In this document: positions 1 to 5,630 of the stretch, piece after piece
How positions within the stretch are numbered: the stretch's first letter is position 1
Layout: the number at the start of each line of letters is the position of its first letter
DNA from: a bacterium
GTDB taxonomy: Bacteria > Babelota > Babeliae > Babelales > CAIQNR01
Length of the DNA stretch: 6,832 nt
Assembly (NCBI GenBank): GCA_947502805.1
Contig: CANNBR010000048.1
Span: 1 to 6,832, forward strand
Direction of reading: 5' to 3'
The notes under the pieces: model-generated
Seen by the model: the letters and a program-made list of their open reading frames with translations, nothing else
Told to the model about the DNA's origin: nothing
Database searches by the model: none
Made by a program: the position numbers and the translations under genes

Positions 1-1
1 G

Positions 2-82
2 TCTGAGCAGAGGCGTGAGCGGTTACAAGAAATTATAAGTTATGGTTTTACTCCTCCTTTAATTTCTGAGAAAAAATCATGA
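2..82 (+). CDS. 3' end of an unidentified upstream gene
   Basis: An open frame enters from the left edge and ends at TGA 80-82, giving 26 residues that finish in ISEKKS. The stop overlaps the ATG of the next gene in an ATGA arrangement, the same coupling seen between the next two genes, which supports a real coding end rather than chance. In type II secretion operons the gene before gspJ is often gspI, so an I-type pseudopilin is possible. The visible residues are polar and carry no diagnostic motif, so this is only a guess from position. Confidence 0.5.
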   Translation, partial: SEQRRERLQEIISYGFTPPLISEKKS

Positions 83-1110
83 TGCAAAAAGGGTTTTCTC
101 TTGTAGGGGTTATGTTTGGCCTTTTAATTAGTTCTATGATTTCACTTATTCTTTTTCAAAGTCTTTCTCAAACAAATGGAATTTTATCACGAGTCGTGAG
201 CGTGAGTAGCATAGAGCGGCGAGTTGCTTTGATGCAGCAGCAATTTGAAACTGATTTTTCTGGAATGTTTCCACCACACATCATAGAAAAAGATGATGAT
301 GAGGAAGAAAATCAGGGTAAGGATGAAAAAAAAGAAAAACCATCCTCCCCAAAGAAAGCAGACACAAAAGAAAAAGAAAAAGAGCAAGAGAATGCTTTTA
401 AAACGTTTTCTTTTGAAAGTGATGAGCGAGGTTTTGTTAAGATTTTAAGTTTTGTAACAACGAATCCTTTATCGGTTTACCAGCAACCATCGCCGCGTGC
501 TGTTCGCGTTGCCTATCGAGTAATTGCAGATCCAGAAAATCAGGGAAAACTGTTGTTGTTGCGTCAGGAATCAGATGAGCTTTCTTTAAAAAAATTTGAA
601 GCTGCAACAAAAAAAGAGACGATTAAGCCAGGGCAAAAACCAATACGCGGGTATGAAATTGCGCGTAATATTGAGAACATAAAGTTTGAATTTTTTGTAG
701 AAAAAATTGAATCCTCCTCTGCCAAGGCTGCAGAGGACAAGAAAAATAAAGATTCAAAGGACCGATCTCCCTCAGCTAAAAATTCTGAGGACAAGGAAGA
801 AGAAAAGCCGCGAGTTTTTATGTTGATTGATGACTGGAAAAAGCTTTCTGATGATGAAAAGAAAAAATATGAAACACCGGAAATTCCAGCATTTTGTTCT
901 TTTAAAATTTTTATGAATGATGAAAGAAAGCATATTCATACCTTTGAGTTTTTGTTTTCTACCTGTACAGGTTACGCACCAGTGGTAGTTAAAGGGGTAA
1001 CAAGTTTGCCTTCAGCCCATGAAGTTCAGCAGAGAAAAGCAGGGCAAGATGAAACTGATCGTATGTTTTTGCATGGAGGAATTCCGCAACCACAGGGAGC
1101 TGCACGATGA
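79..1110 (+). CDS. gspJ: GspJ-like minor pseudopilin (type II secretion / type IV pilus-like), with charged inserts
   Basis: Probable minor pseudopilin that would join the tip of a periplasmic pseudopilus after cleavage by a prepilin peptidase. The N-terminus has a short basic leader, a KG|FSLV cleavage site (after Gly5) and a hydrophobic helix at residues 6-28. GspJ-like traits follow: a helix with an R...Q...D pattern (48-60), strands around 119-165 with RAVRVAYRV, and a late W...PEIPAF segment (253-272) resembling the W...LP stretch of GspJ. Mature position 5 is Gly10 instead of the usual Glu. At 343 residues it is long for GspJ (about 200). The excess lies mainly in two Lys/Glu/Asp-rich inserts (about 71-105 and 211-245), the second built from a palindromic repeat. 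The start overlaps the previous stop (ATGA); ATG 82 is an alternative. J rather than another pseudopilin rests on order and these weak similarities. Confidence 0.7.
   Translation: MMQKGFSLVGVMFGLLISSMISLILFQSLSQTNGILSRVVSVSSIERRVALMQQQFETDFSGMFPPHIIEKDDDEEENQGKDEKKEKPSSPKKADTKEKEKEQENAFKTFSFESDERGFVKILSFVTTNPLSVYQQPSPRAVRVAYRVIADPENQGKLLLLRQESDELSLKKFEAATKKETIKPGQKPIRGYEIARNIENIKFEFFVEKIESSSAKAAEDKKNKDSKDRSPSAKNSEDKEEEKPRVFMLIDDWKKLSDDEKKKYETPEIPAFCSFKIFMNDERKHIHTFEFLFSTCTGYAPVVVKGVTSLPSAHEVQQRKAGQDETDRMFLHGGIPQPQGAAR
716..741 (+). repeat. Palindromic repeat, copy 1, inside the gspJ-like gene
   Basis: A 26-base unit with a perfect hairpin (arms TCCTCTGC at 715-722 and GCAGAGGA at 730-737, 7-base loop) followed by CAAG. 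It is read in frame as SAKAAEDK inside a low-complexity insert. A second copy lies 54 bases downstream, matching at about 19 of 26 positions. From memory it resembles small palindromic elements that insert in frame in coding genes of some bacteria (Rickettsia-type palindromic elements behave this way); that family link is inferred. Confidence 0.65.
770..795 (+). repeat. Palindromic repeat, copy 2, inside the gspJ-like gene
   Basis: Second copy of the unit at 716-741, with arms CCTCAG (770-775) and CTGAGG (785-790), a 9-base loop and the same trailing GACAAG. It is read in frame as SAKNSEDK. Compared with copy 1, the fifth base of the left arm changes T to A and its partner in the right arm changes A to T, so the stem is kept by a paired change. 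The loop has drifted freely. Confidence 0.6.
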
Positions 1111-2228
1111 CAACAAAGAGCAATAAACAACCTGGGTACATTCTCCTTTTAACGATTATGATTCTTTCGATAAGTACCATTGTGGTAACGCAAATTTTTT
1201 TTCAAGCACGGTTATATAATTCATTTATCCCTTTAGTTCTTGAAAAAGAAAAAGCACGGCAGTTAGCGCTTTCTGGAGTATCTATTGCAATTGCCCAACT
1301 TTCTTTACATGATGCTCATTTTGAAAAACAGAAGGATCAAAAGTTAGGTAAGCTCGAAGAAAAAAAAGATGCTGCAAAAGATGGGATTGAACATGCAAAA
1401 AATTTGTTGCGAACAGTACTTTCAGTACAAGGGCGTTGGCAAACGTTTATCTTAAAGCATGATGTTGATGGTATTGATGCGCAATTGAGCGTTTGTATTA
1501 CCTGCGAAGACGGAAAGCTGAATGTTAATAGTTTTTATGATTTTGAAAAACATGAGTTTAAAAAAATAGCACAGGCTTCGCCAGAAGAGCTTTTTAAACA
1601 ATTGGGGGAAGCCTCAAAGCCATTTACAGGCAATAAAAACATGTTTGAGCCGATACAAGATTTTTTGAAAAAACAACAAGACCCCTTAGTTGATGTAACG
1701 CAGCTTTTGCAAGGTAAGGCGCTTGAAGAGTTTAAAGAGCATCTTTTTTATATCCCTTCAAAGGAGCTTCTGGCTACTGAACAAGATTCGAAGGAAGAAA
1801 AAACAGAAGAAAAAAAACCTAAAATATTTCTTGCTGATTTATTTACTATTTCAACAGATTCTTATCGTATAAATCCCTGGGTACTCTCTTCATCGCTTCA
1901 ACTTCTTTTTAAAATCAAGCCACGTGAGGTGGTCAATGAGAAAGATTTCGAAAAAGAAATTGATGAGTTGGTTGATAAAGTTTCGATTGATAAAATTTCG
2001 TGGCAAAAGGATTGGGATACTTATTTAAAACCATTGTACAAAATTGATTTTGAATCTTTACCCAAGGAGCTTATTCCCTTCTTAAGTACAAAATTTGAGC
2101 CACGTCAGTTTTCTGTGCTATGTTATGGAAAAGTTGGGCGGATAACACAAAAGCTTCTTGTTCTCCTTGAAAGAACGGCAACAGGCGAGGGAGAGTCCTT
2201 CTCAATGAAAAAGATATATTGGTTATGA
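1107..2228 (+). CDS. gspK: GspK-like minor pseudopilin
   Basis: Probable GspK-type minor pseudopilin, the large protein that caps the pseudopilus of type II secretion systems. It has a short basic leader, a PG|YILLL prepilin-type cleavage site after Gly10 and a hydrophobic helix at 11-31. It lacks Glu at mature position 5 (Leu15), which is normal for GspK. The helix continues into EKARQLALSGVSIAIAQL (47-64), like the ALAG segment of GspK. EDGKLNVNSF (134-143) matches the family's GKLNLN-type motif, and YRINPWVLSSSLQLL (253-267) resembles the second INxN...VL motif. A short charged patch (225-238) echoes the inserts of its neighbour. CxxC at Cys130-Cys133 could be a disulfide or chance. The start overlaps the gspJ stop (ATGA) with GGGAG 7 bases before it, so the two are probably translationally coupled. 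Length is 373 residues, within reach of the family's usual 300-350. Confidence 0.78.
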   Translation: MTTKSNKQPGYILLLTIMILSISTIVVTQIFFQARLYNSFIPLVLEKEKARQLALSGVSIAIAQLSLHDAHFEKQKDQKLGKLEEKKDAAKDGIEHAKNLLRTVLSVQGRWQTFILKHDVDGIDAQLSVCITCEDGKLNVNSFYDFEKHEFKKIAQASPEELFKQLGEASKPFTGNKNMFEPIQDFLKKQQDPLVDVTQLLQGKALEEFKEHLFYIPSKELLATEQDSKEEKTEEKKPKIFLADLFTISTDSYRINPWVLSSSLQLLFKIKPREVVNEKDFEKEIDELVDKVSIDKISWQKDWDTYLKPLYKIDFESLPKELIPFLSTKFEPRQFSVLCYGKVGRITQKLLVLLERTATGEGESFSMKKIYWL

Positions 2229-2239
2229 GGTAGTAAACG

Positions 2240-3886
2240 ATGCGCATAAATCCAGAGACAGGCGTTGGTATATTTGTAGTAGCAGCACTCGGGATCTTTT
2301 TTTATATGACATTCCAGATTGGTGTGTTTCGGCTAGATACTTCAAGTTTCCGTCCGCAAACTGTCTATTTTAAGGATGTTTCCGGGTTAGCTCGAAAAGC
2401 CGATGTTAAAATTGCAGGGGTAAAAGTTGGGTGGGTTGAATCGATAGACCTCGTTCAAGGGCAAGATGCTTACCAGGCAGTTTCAGAGATCATGGTTAAT
2501 AAAAATTATCAATTGCGTTCTGATGCTTATGCAGTAGTTCGGCAAGATGGTTTACTTGGGGTAAAATACCTTGAAATAACTCCCGGCGATCCTTTATTGC
2601 CTTCATTGGAAAGTGGTCAGGCATTAGGAAATCCTGGCAAAGCGCCAGTTTCCATTGATGAACTACTCCAACAGTTTAAAAAAATCGCAACAAATGTAGA
2701 TGAAATTACTACAACGGTAAAAGATTCTTTAGGTGGCGCTGAATCAAAAGCTCATCTACGTATGATGTTTGAAAATCTTGAAAAAGCAGCTGAAAAAATT
2801 GCCTCATTCTCTGATGGAGTTGATCGTATCGTAAGTACCAATGAAACTGATGTGAATGCGATAATTCAAGATATTCGCTCATTGGCACATGAATTACGGG
2901 AAGGGGTTCCTGGAATACAGGATGACATTCGTCGTGTTGCGCAAAAACTTGAAGTTGATGTACTGCCCTCATTTCAAACAAGTGTGGAAAAAATTGCACG
3001 AGTTTTCGATCGCGACTTTGATAAAATGGCAAATACCCTCGAATCAACTGCTGATGCCATTCAGCAAGCAGCATATGAAACTCGTGATGGATTCAAATCT
3101 ATCGGACAAGTTGCTACTAAAATTGATCAAGGTAAGGGTTTGTTAGGGAAGTTGGTTAATGAAGATCAGACATATAACGATCTGAAATCAGCAGTGCAGG
3201 GATTAAAAAATTACTTTGCAAAAGTTGAAAGTCTCGGGATTGTGTTCGATGCGCATGGTGAAAGTATGTATGCCCCAGCAGAAAATTTTAAACATGAAGA
3301 TACAAAAGGTTATTTAGACGTTCGCATTCATCCCTGCGAAGATCGCTTTTATGTGCTTGAAGTTTCTGGATCAACAAAAGGTACAGTAAAGCGTAAAGAA
3401 TATTTACGCGAGTGGGTTGATCAGAATAATGTTCCGTACGACCAAAATCAGATGAATTTGAATAATAATTTTAAATTGTTTTTTGCTCCGAAGATGTATG
3501 AGACGGTCCTTGAACGGGATACGCTCAAGTATGGATTGCAGTTTGGTAAGGTGTTTAAAGATCTTGCTTTCAGATTTGGTATTTTTGAAAGTACGTTTGG
3601 TGTTGGTCTTGATTACGATATTCCTTTTAGTACTGATAATTTGCGTTGGGTTTCAACGTTTGAAATATTTGATTGGAGAGGTCGTGATCGTATTAATGAT
3701 AAGCGCCCTCACTTCAAGTGGCTTAACCGTATCTTTTTCTTACGTAATCTCTACTTTGCCTTTGGTGCCGATGACTTTATCAGTAAGCATAATGCGAATG
3801 CCTACTTTGGTGCTGGTATAAGATTCGGCGATGATGATATTAAATACTTTATCTCACGTCTTGGTATGGATGGAGGCGGTAAGTAA
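2240..3886 (+). CDS. mlaD: MlaD-family MCE protein with a predicted C-terminal beta-rich (barrel-like) domain
   Basis: Periplasmic lipid-transport subunit of an Mla/MCE-type ABC system, carrying phospholipid or another lipid between the membranes. Residues 9-29 form one N-terminal membrane anchor. Residues about 38-118 are an MCE domain, with VYFKDVSGLARKADVKIAGV, KVGWVESI and DGLLGVKYLEITPGDP giving the family's GL...G..VG.V...LLG..Y pattern. Residues 140-330 are amphipathic helix and coiled coil, with GKGLLGKLVNED (298-309) typical of MCE tails. Residues about 334-548 switch to alternating strands rich in aromatics and glycine (YGLQFGKVF, FRFGIFESTFGVGLDYD, LYFAFGADDF, AYFGAGIRFG), suggesting an outer-membrane barrel-like fold. 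No aromatic C-terminal residue is seen (it ends GGGK). At 548 residues it far exceeds E. coli MlaD (about 180). The start has GAGG 9 bases upstream. The MlaE permease and MlaF ATPase are not in this window. Confidence 0.85.
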   Translation: MRINPETGVGIFVVAALGIFFYMTFQIGVFRLDTSSFRPQTVYFKDVSGLARKADVKIAGVKVGWVESIDLVQGQDAYQAVSEIMVNKNYQLRSDAYAVVRQDGLLGVKYLEITPGDPLLPSLESGQALGNPGKAPVSIDELLQQFKKIATNVDEITTTVKDSLGGAESKAHLRMMFENLEKAAEKIASFSDGVDRIVSTNETDVNAIIQDIRSLAHELREGVPGIQDDIRRVAQKLEVDVLPSFQTSVEKIARVFDRDFDKMANTLESTADAIQQAAYETRDGFKSIGQVATKIDQGKGLLGKLVNEDQTYNDLKSAVQGLKNYFAKVESLGIVFDAHGESMYAPAENFKHEDTKGYLDVRIHPCEDRFYVLEVSGSTKGTVKRKEYLREWVDQNNVPYDQNQMNLNNNFKLFFAPKMYETVLERDTLKYGLQFGKVFKDLAFRFGIFESTFGVGLDYDIPFSTDNLRWVSTFEIFDWRGRDRINDKRPHFKWLNRIFFLRNLYFAFGADDFISKHNANAYFGAGIRFGDDDIKYFISRLGMDGGGK

Positions 3887-3895
3887 TCTTACGCC
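3875..3895. terminator. Hairpin spanning both convergent stop codons, possible weak bidirectional terminator
   Basis: GGCG-g-TAAG and CTTACGCC pair as an 8-bp stem with one bulged G around a TAAT loop. The stop codon of the MCE gene (3884-3886) falls in the loop and the stop of the minus-strand gene (3889-3891) falls in the right arm. Downstream on + is GTTGTTTG, a poor U-tract, and on the minus side there is none, so termination strength is doubtful. Confidence 0.4.
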
Positions 3896-4839
3896 GTTGT
3901 TTGTAAACTCCGTGTTGTGCGGTGCTCACGAGCCCAGTCAAAAAAGAGACTTTTAAGATAAGATAATTTATTAAGCCTTTGCATTACTGAAGAACTAAGG
4001 TCTTTCTGAGAAAATAAACGATAGAGCTGTAGTTTCTGTTCCCATTTTACAAGCTGTAAGTAGCGATTAAGAACATTAGCTTCATGTTGTACGCTGTCGA
4101 GAAATTGAGTCACAGGATACACATGATCAGATGGATTATGTGTATTAAAATGACGCTCTTGAATAGCGGTTAGTAGCTCTCTAGAAAAATTTTTTTGATC
4201 ACTGTTTATTAACTGTTCAAACGATAATTCGTATTTCCAGTTACACCATGAGCGTTTCTTTTTTAAGACTAATGTTGTTTGGTAAATAATTACTGTACGG
4301 GTTAAATAAGCACAAGCGATTGTTCCTGCTGCTAATCCAAGAGCATGCTTGAATCCAAATTTTCCAAAATAAGAAGATGTCTTTTCTGAGGGAGAACCTG
4401 TAGCTCTATTATTTTGATGCGACAGTTGCTGTTGTGTTGAAGTATGTGGAGCGTCTTGATCTGTTTTTTGATCTGTTTTTTGATCTGTTTTTTGATCTGT
4501 TTTTTGATCTGTTTTTTGATCTGTTTTTTGATCTGTTTTTTGATCTGTTTTTTGATCTGTTTTTTGATCTGTGTGAATTTTTGTGTCTAATTGCATATCT
4601 GTTTTTGAGGTAACTTCTGAAGTATTTGAGAGATTTCCTCCGCCTACGTTAATAACTTGTGAAGGAATAGAGGCTTGTCCAGGAGGTCCAAAATAAAGAT
4701 TAATGGTAGTGCCACCTTGTTGTGCGGCAGAGAGCGCTTGAGCCAATAAAATGAGGATGAAGATTGCCACACATGTCCGACTTTGCATAAAGCTACGTCG
4801 TGACCTTCGGGCTCGCAATGACAGATTTTTTAGGTTCAT
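3889..4839 (-). CDS. Exported or membrane protein of unknown function with a TDQK tandem repeat
   Basis: No family recognised. Order of parts: basic N-terminus with SRRSFM (13-18), resembling a twin-arginine motif; hydrophobic core 23-36 and a small-residue cleavage region near ALSA (35-38); Gly/Ser-rich mature start (40-72); ten TDQ units from Thr90 to Gln128; a polar linker; a hydrophobic stretch 164-192 that could be a membrane helix; then a charged, mostly helical C-terminus (195-310). A likely topology is a periplasmic repeat region tethered by the second helix, with the C-terminus in the cytoplasm. The ATG at 4839 has GGAG 6 bases upstream, which favours it. An internal ATG at 4788 (Met18) would give a tidier Sec signal peptide (MQSRTCVAIFILILL) but has no clear ribosome site. 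It converges on the MCE gene with a 2-base gap and has its own promoter, so it is not in that operon. Confidence 0.75.
   Translation of the reverse strand: MNLKNLSLRARRSRRSFMQSRTCVAIFILILLAQALSAAQQGGTTINLYFGPPGQASIPSQVINVGGGNLSNTSEVTSKTDMQLDTKIHTDQKTDQKTDQKTDQKTDQKTDQKTDQKTDQKTDQKTDQDAPHTSTQQQLSHQNNRATGSPSEKTSSYFGKFGFKHALGLAAGTIACAYLTRTVIIYQTTLVLKKKRSWCNWKYELSFEQLINSDQKNFSRELLTAIQERHFNTHNPSDHVYPVTQFLDSVQHEANVLNRYLQLVKWEQKLQLYRLFSQKDLSSSVMQRLNKLSYLKSLFFDWAREHRTTRSLQTTA
4458..4571 (-). repeat. 12-bp in-frame tandem repeat encoding (TDQK)n
   Basis: GATCTG recurs at 4458, 4470, 4482, 4494, 4506, 4518, 4530, 4542, 4554 and 4566, separated by identical TTTTTT runs. This gives nine perfect 12-bp units plus a partial tenth, read on the minus strand as TDQK. 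No unit shows a substitution. Copy-number changes would keep the frame. Degenerate relatives (KTDM, DTKIH) just upstream in the protein suggest growth from an older K/T/D-rich seed. Confidence 0.95.
4796..4823 (-). repeat. Sequence resembling a dispersed palindromic repeat (TCATTGCGAG type) at the start of the unknown gene
   Basis: On the minus strand this reads TGTCATTGCGAGCCCGAAGG followed by TCACGACG. The beginning recalls the TCATTGCGAGC intergenic repeats common in many bacterial genomes; this is recognition from memory, not a search. It encodes residues 7-15 (SLRARRSRR) if translation starts at 4839. Only one copy is seen in the window, so the call depends on copies elsewhere. Confidence 0.45.
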
Positions 4840-4879
4840 TAGAAGCTCCAGTTCGTAATTTTAAAAAAAGATCGCCTTA

Positions 4880-4909
4880 GTTATAACTCTGTTTTTCAAA
4901 AGATGTAAG
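4880..4909 (-). promoter_or_regulatory. Candidate promoter of the TDQK-repeat gene
   Basis: Minus-strand -10 TATAAC (4885-4880, 5 of 6 to TATAAT) and a -35 CTTACA (4909-4904, 4 of 6) are separated by 18 bp. This would place the transcript start near 4873 and leave a leader of about 34 bases containing the GGAG ribosome site. The -10 lies in the palindrome GTTATAAC, so it can also be read on +. Confidence 0.4.
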
Positions 4910-4927
4910 AGCGCCTTTTTAAGTTTC

Positions 4928-4936
4928 TGGTATACT
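4928..4936 (+). promoter_or_regulatory. Extended -10 promoter of trmH, predicting a leaderless mRNA
   Basis: TGGTATACT contains an extended -10 TGn followed by TATACT (4931-4936), with no convincing -35, as is common for extended -10 promoters. The expected transcript start, about 7 bases on, falls at 4942-4944, at or beside the trmH ATG. No Shine-Dalgarno-like purine stretch occurs between the -10 and the ATG. Confidence 0.5.
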
Positions 4937-4943
4937 TTTTTAC

Positions 4944-5630
4944 ATGAATAACGAAAAAAAACTAGCCTACCTTCATTATCTGAAAAAATTTGTCACTAAA
5001 GAGCGACAAGAAAAAATTAAAGAGATTCTGACTTTACGCACTCGGCATGTAACGATTGCGCTTGAGGAAGTATCACAATCGCAGAATGTTGCTGCAATCA
5101 TGCGCACTTGTGAGGCAATGGGGATTCAGGATGCCTATTCTATTGAGCGAGATACTGCGATTGATATCAAAACAAATATTGCTCGTGGGGCAATTCAGTG
5201 GATGACATTGCATCGTTATAAAATAAAAGATCAAGCTAATCCAACCCTTGCATGTATTAAAAAGCTGCAAACAGAGGGGTATCACGTTATTGCTACCTCA
5301 CCCCATGCAACTAAAAAACTTTTAGATATTCCAGTCGATAAAAAAATAGCATTTGTTTTTGGAACAGAAATATCAGGTCTTTCTGACTTGGCATTAGCTG
5401 CAGCTGATGAGCGTATTTCAATACCACAGTATGGGTTTGTTGAAAGTTTTAATGTTGCGGTAAGTGCCGCTCTTTGCCTGTATGATGTTACTACTCGACT
5501 TCGAGCTTCTGCTATTCCTTGGCAGTTAACTTCTGAAGAACAATTTGAGCTTGAACTTGAATGGATGGAACAATCTGTTGAGCGACCCGAGCTTATGAAG
5601 GCTGCGTTTTTACGAGCTTATGAAGATTAG
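4944..5630 (+). CDS. trmH: tRNA (guanosine-2'-O)-methyltransferase TrmH (SpoU family)
   Basis: SPOUT-fold enzyme that uses S-adenosylmethionine to methylate the 2'-hydroxyl of a tRNA nucleotide, in TrmH proper G18 of the D-loop; cytoplasmic. All three SpoU motifs are present: motif 1 SQSQNVAAIMRT (44-55) with the presumed catalytic Arg54; motif 2 FGTEISGLS (139-147) with Glu142; motif 3 ISIPQYGFVESFNVAVSAAL (159-178) with Ser168 and Asn170, which build the knot and cofactor pocket. The N-terminal helices (1-35) and the C-terminal helical tail (193-226, FELELEWMEQS) fit TrmH, and the 228-residue length is nearly that of E. coli TrmH. RlmB-type or other 2'-O-methyltransferases are less likely because the L30e-like N-terminal domain is absent. 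ATG 4944 is the only start that keeps the N-terminal helix, and it has no ribosome site. The 3' end overlaps the convergent antitoxin-like gene by 38 bases. Confidence 0.92.
   Translation: MNNEKKLAYLHYLKKFVTKERQEKIKEILTLRTRHVTIALEEVSQSQNVAAIMRTCEAMGIQDAYSIERDTAIDIKTNIARGAIQWMTLHRYKIKDQANPTLACIKKLQTEGYHVIATSPHATKKLLDIPVDKKIAFVFGTEISGLSDLALAAADERISIPQYGFVESFNVAVSAALCLYDVTTRLRASAIPWQLTSEEQFELELEWMEQSVERPELMKAAFLRAYED

Noticed and set aside
187..387. Minus-strand 66-residue open frame, Phe/Trp-rich
   Set aside because: It is the antisense of the Lys/Glu-rich insert of the gspJ-like gene; the poly-Phe composition is the mirror of A-rich codons and there is no ribosome site.
2709..3074. Minus-strand 121-residue open frame inside the MCE gene
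   Set aside because: It lies wholly within the helical stalk of a clearly coding gene, its His/Gln-rich composition is an antisense effect, and no family features are seen.
3483..3821. Plus-strand 112-residue hydrophobic open frame in another frame of the MCE gene
   Set aside because: It is an out-of-frame reading of the beta-rich domain; the apparent membrane segments come from shifted aromatic and glycine codons.
4458..4571. CRISPR-like array
   Set aside because: The units are contiguous 12-mers with no spacers and are in frame within a gene, so this is a coding minisatellite.
4840..4943. Riboswitch or small RNA in the divergent intergenic region
   Set aside because: Only 104 bases, mostly A/T, with no stable multi-stem structure visible; promoter elements account for it.
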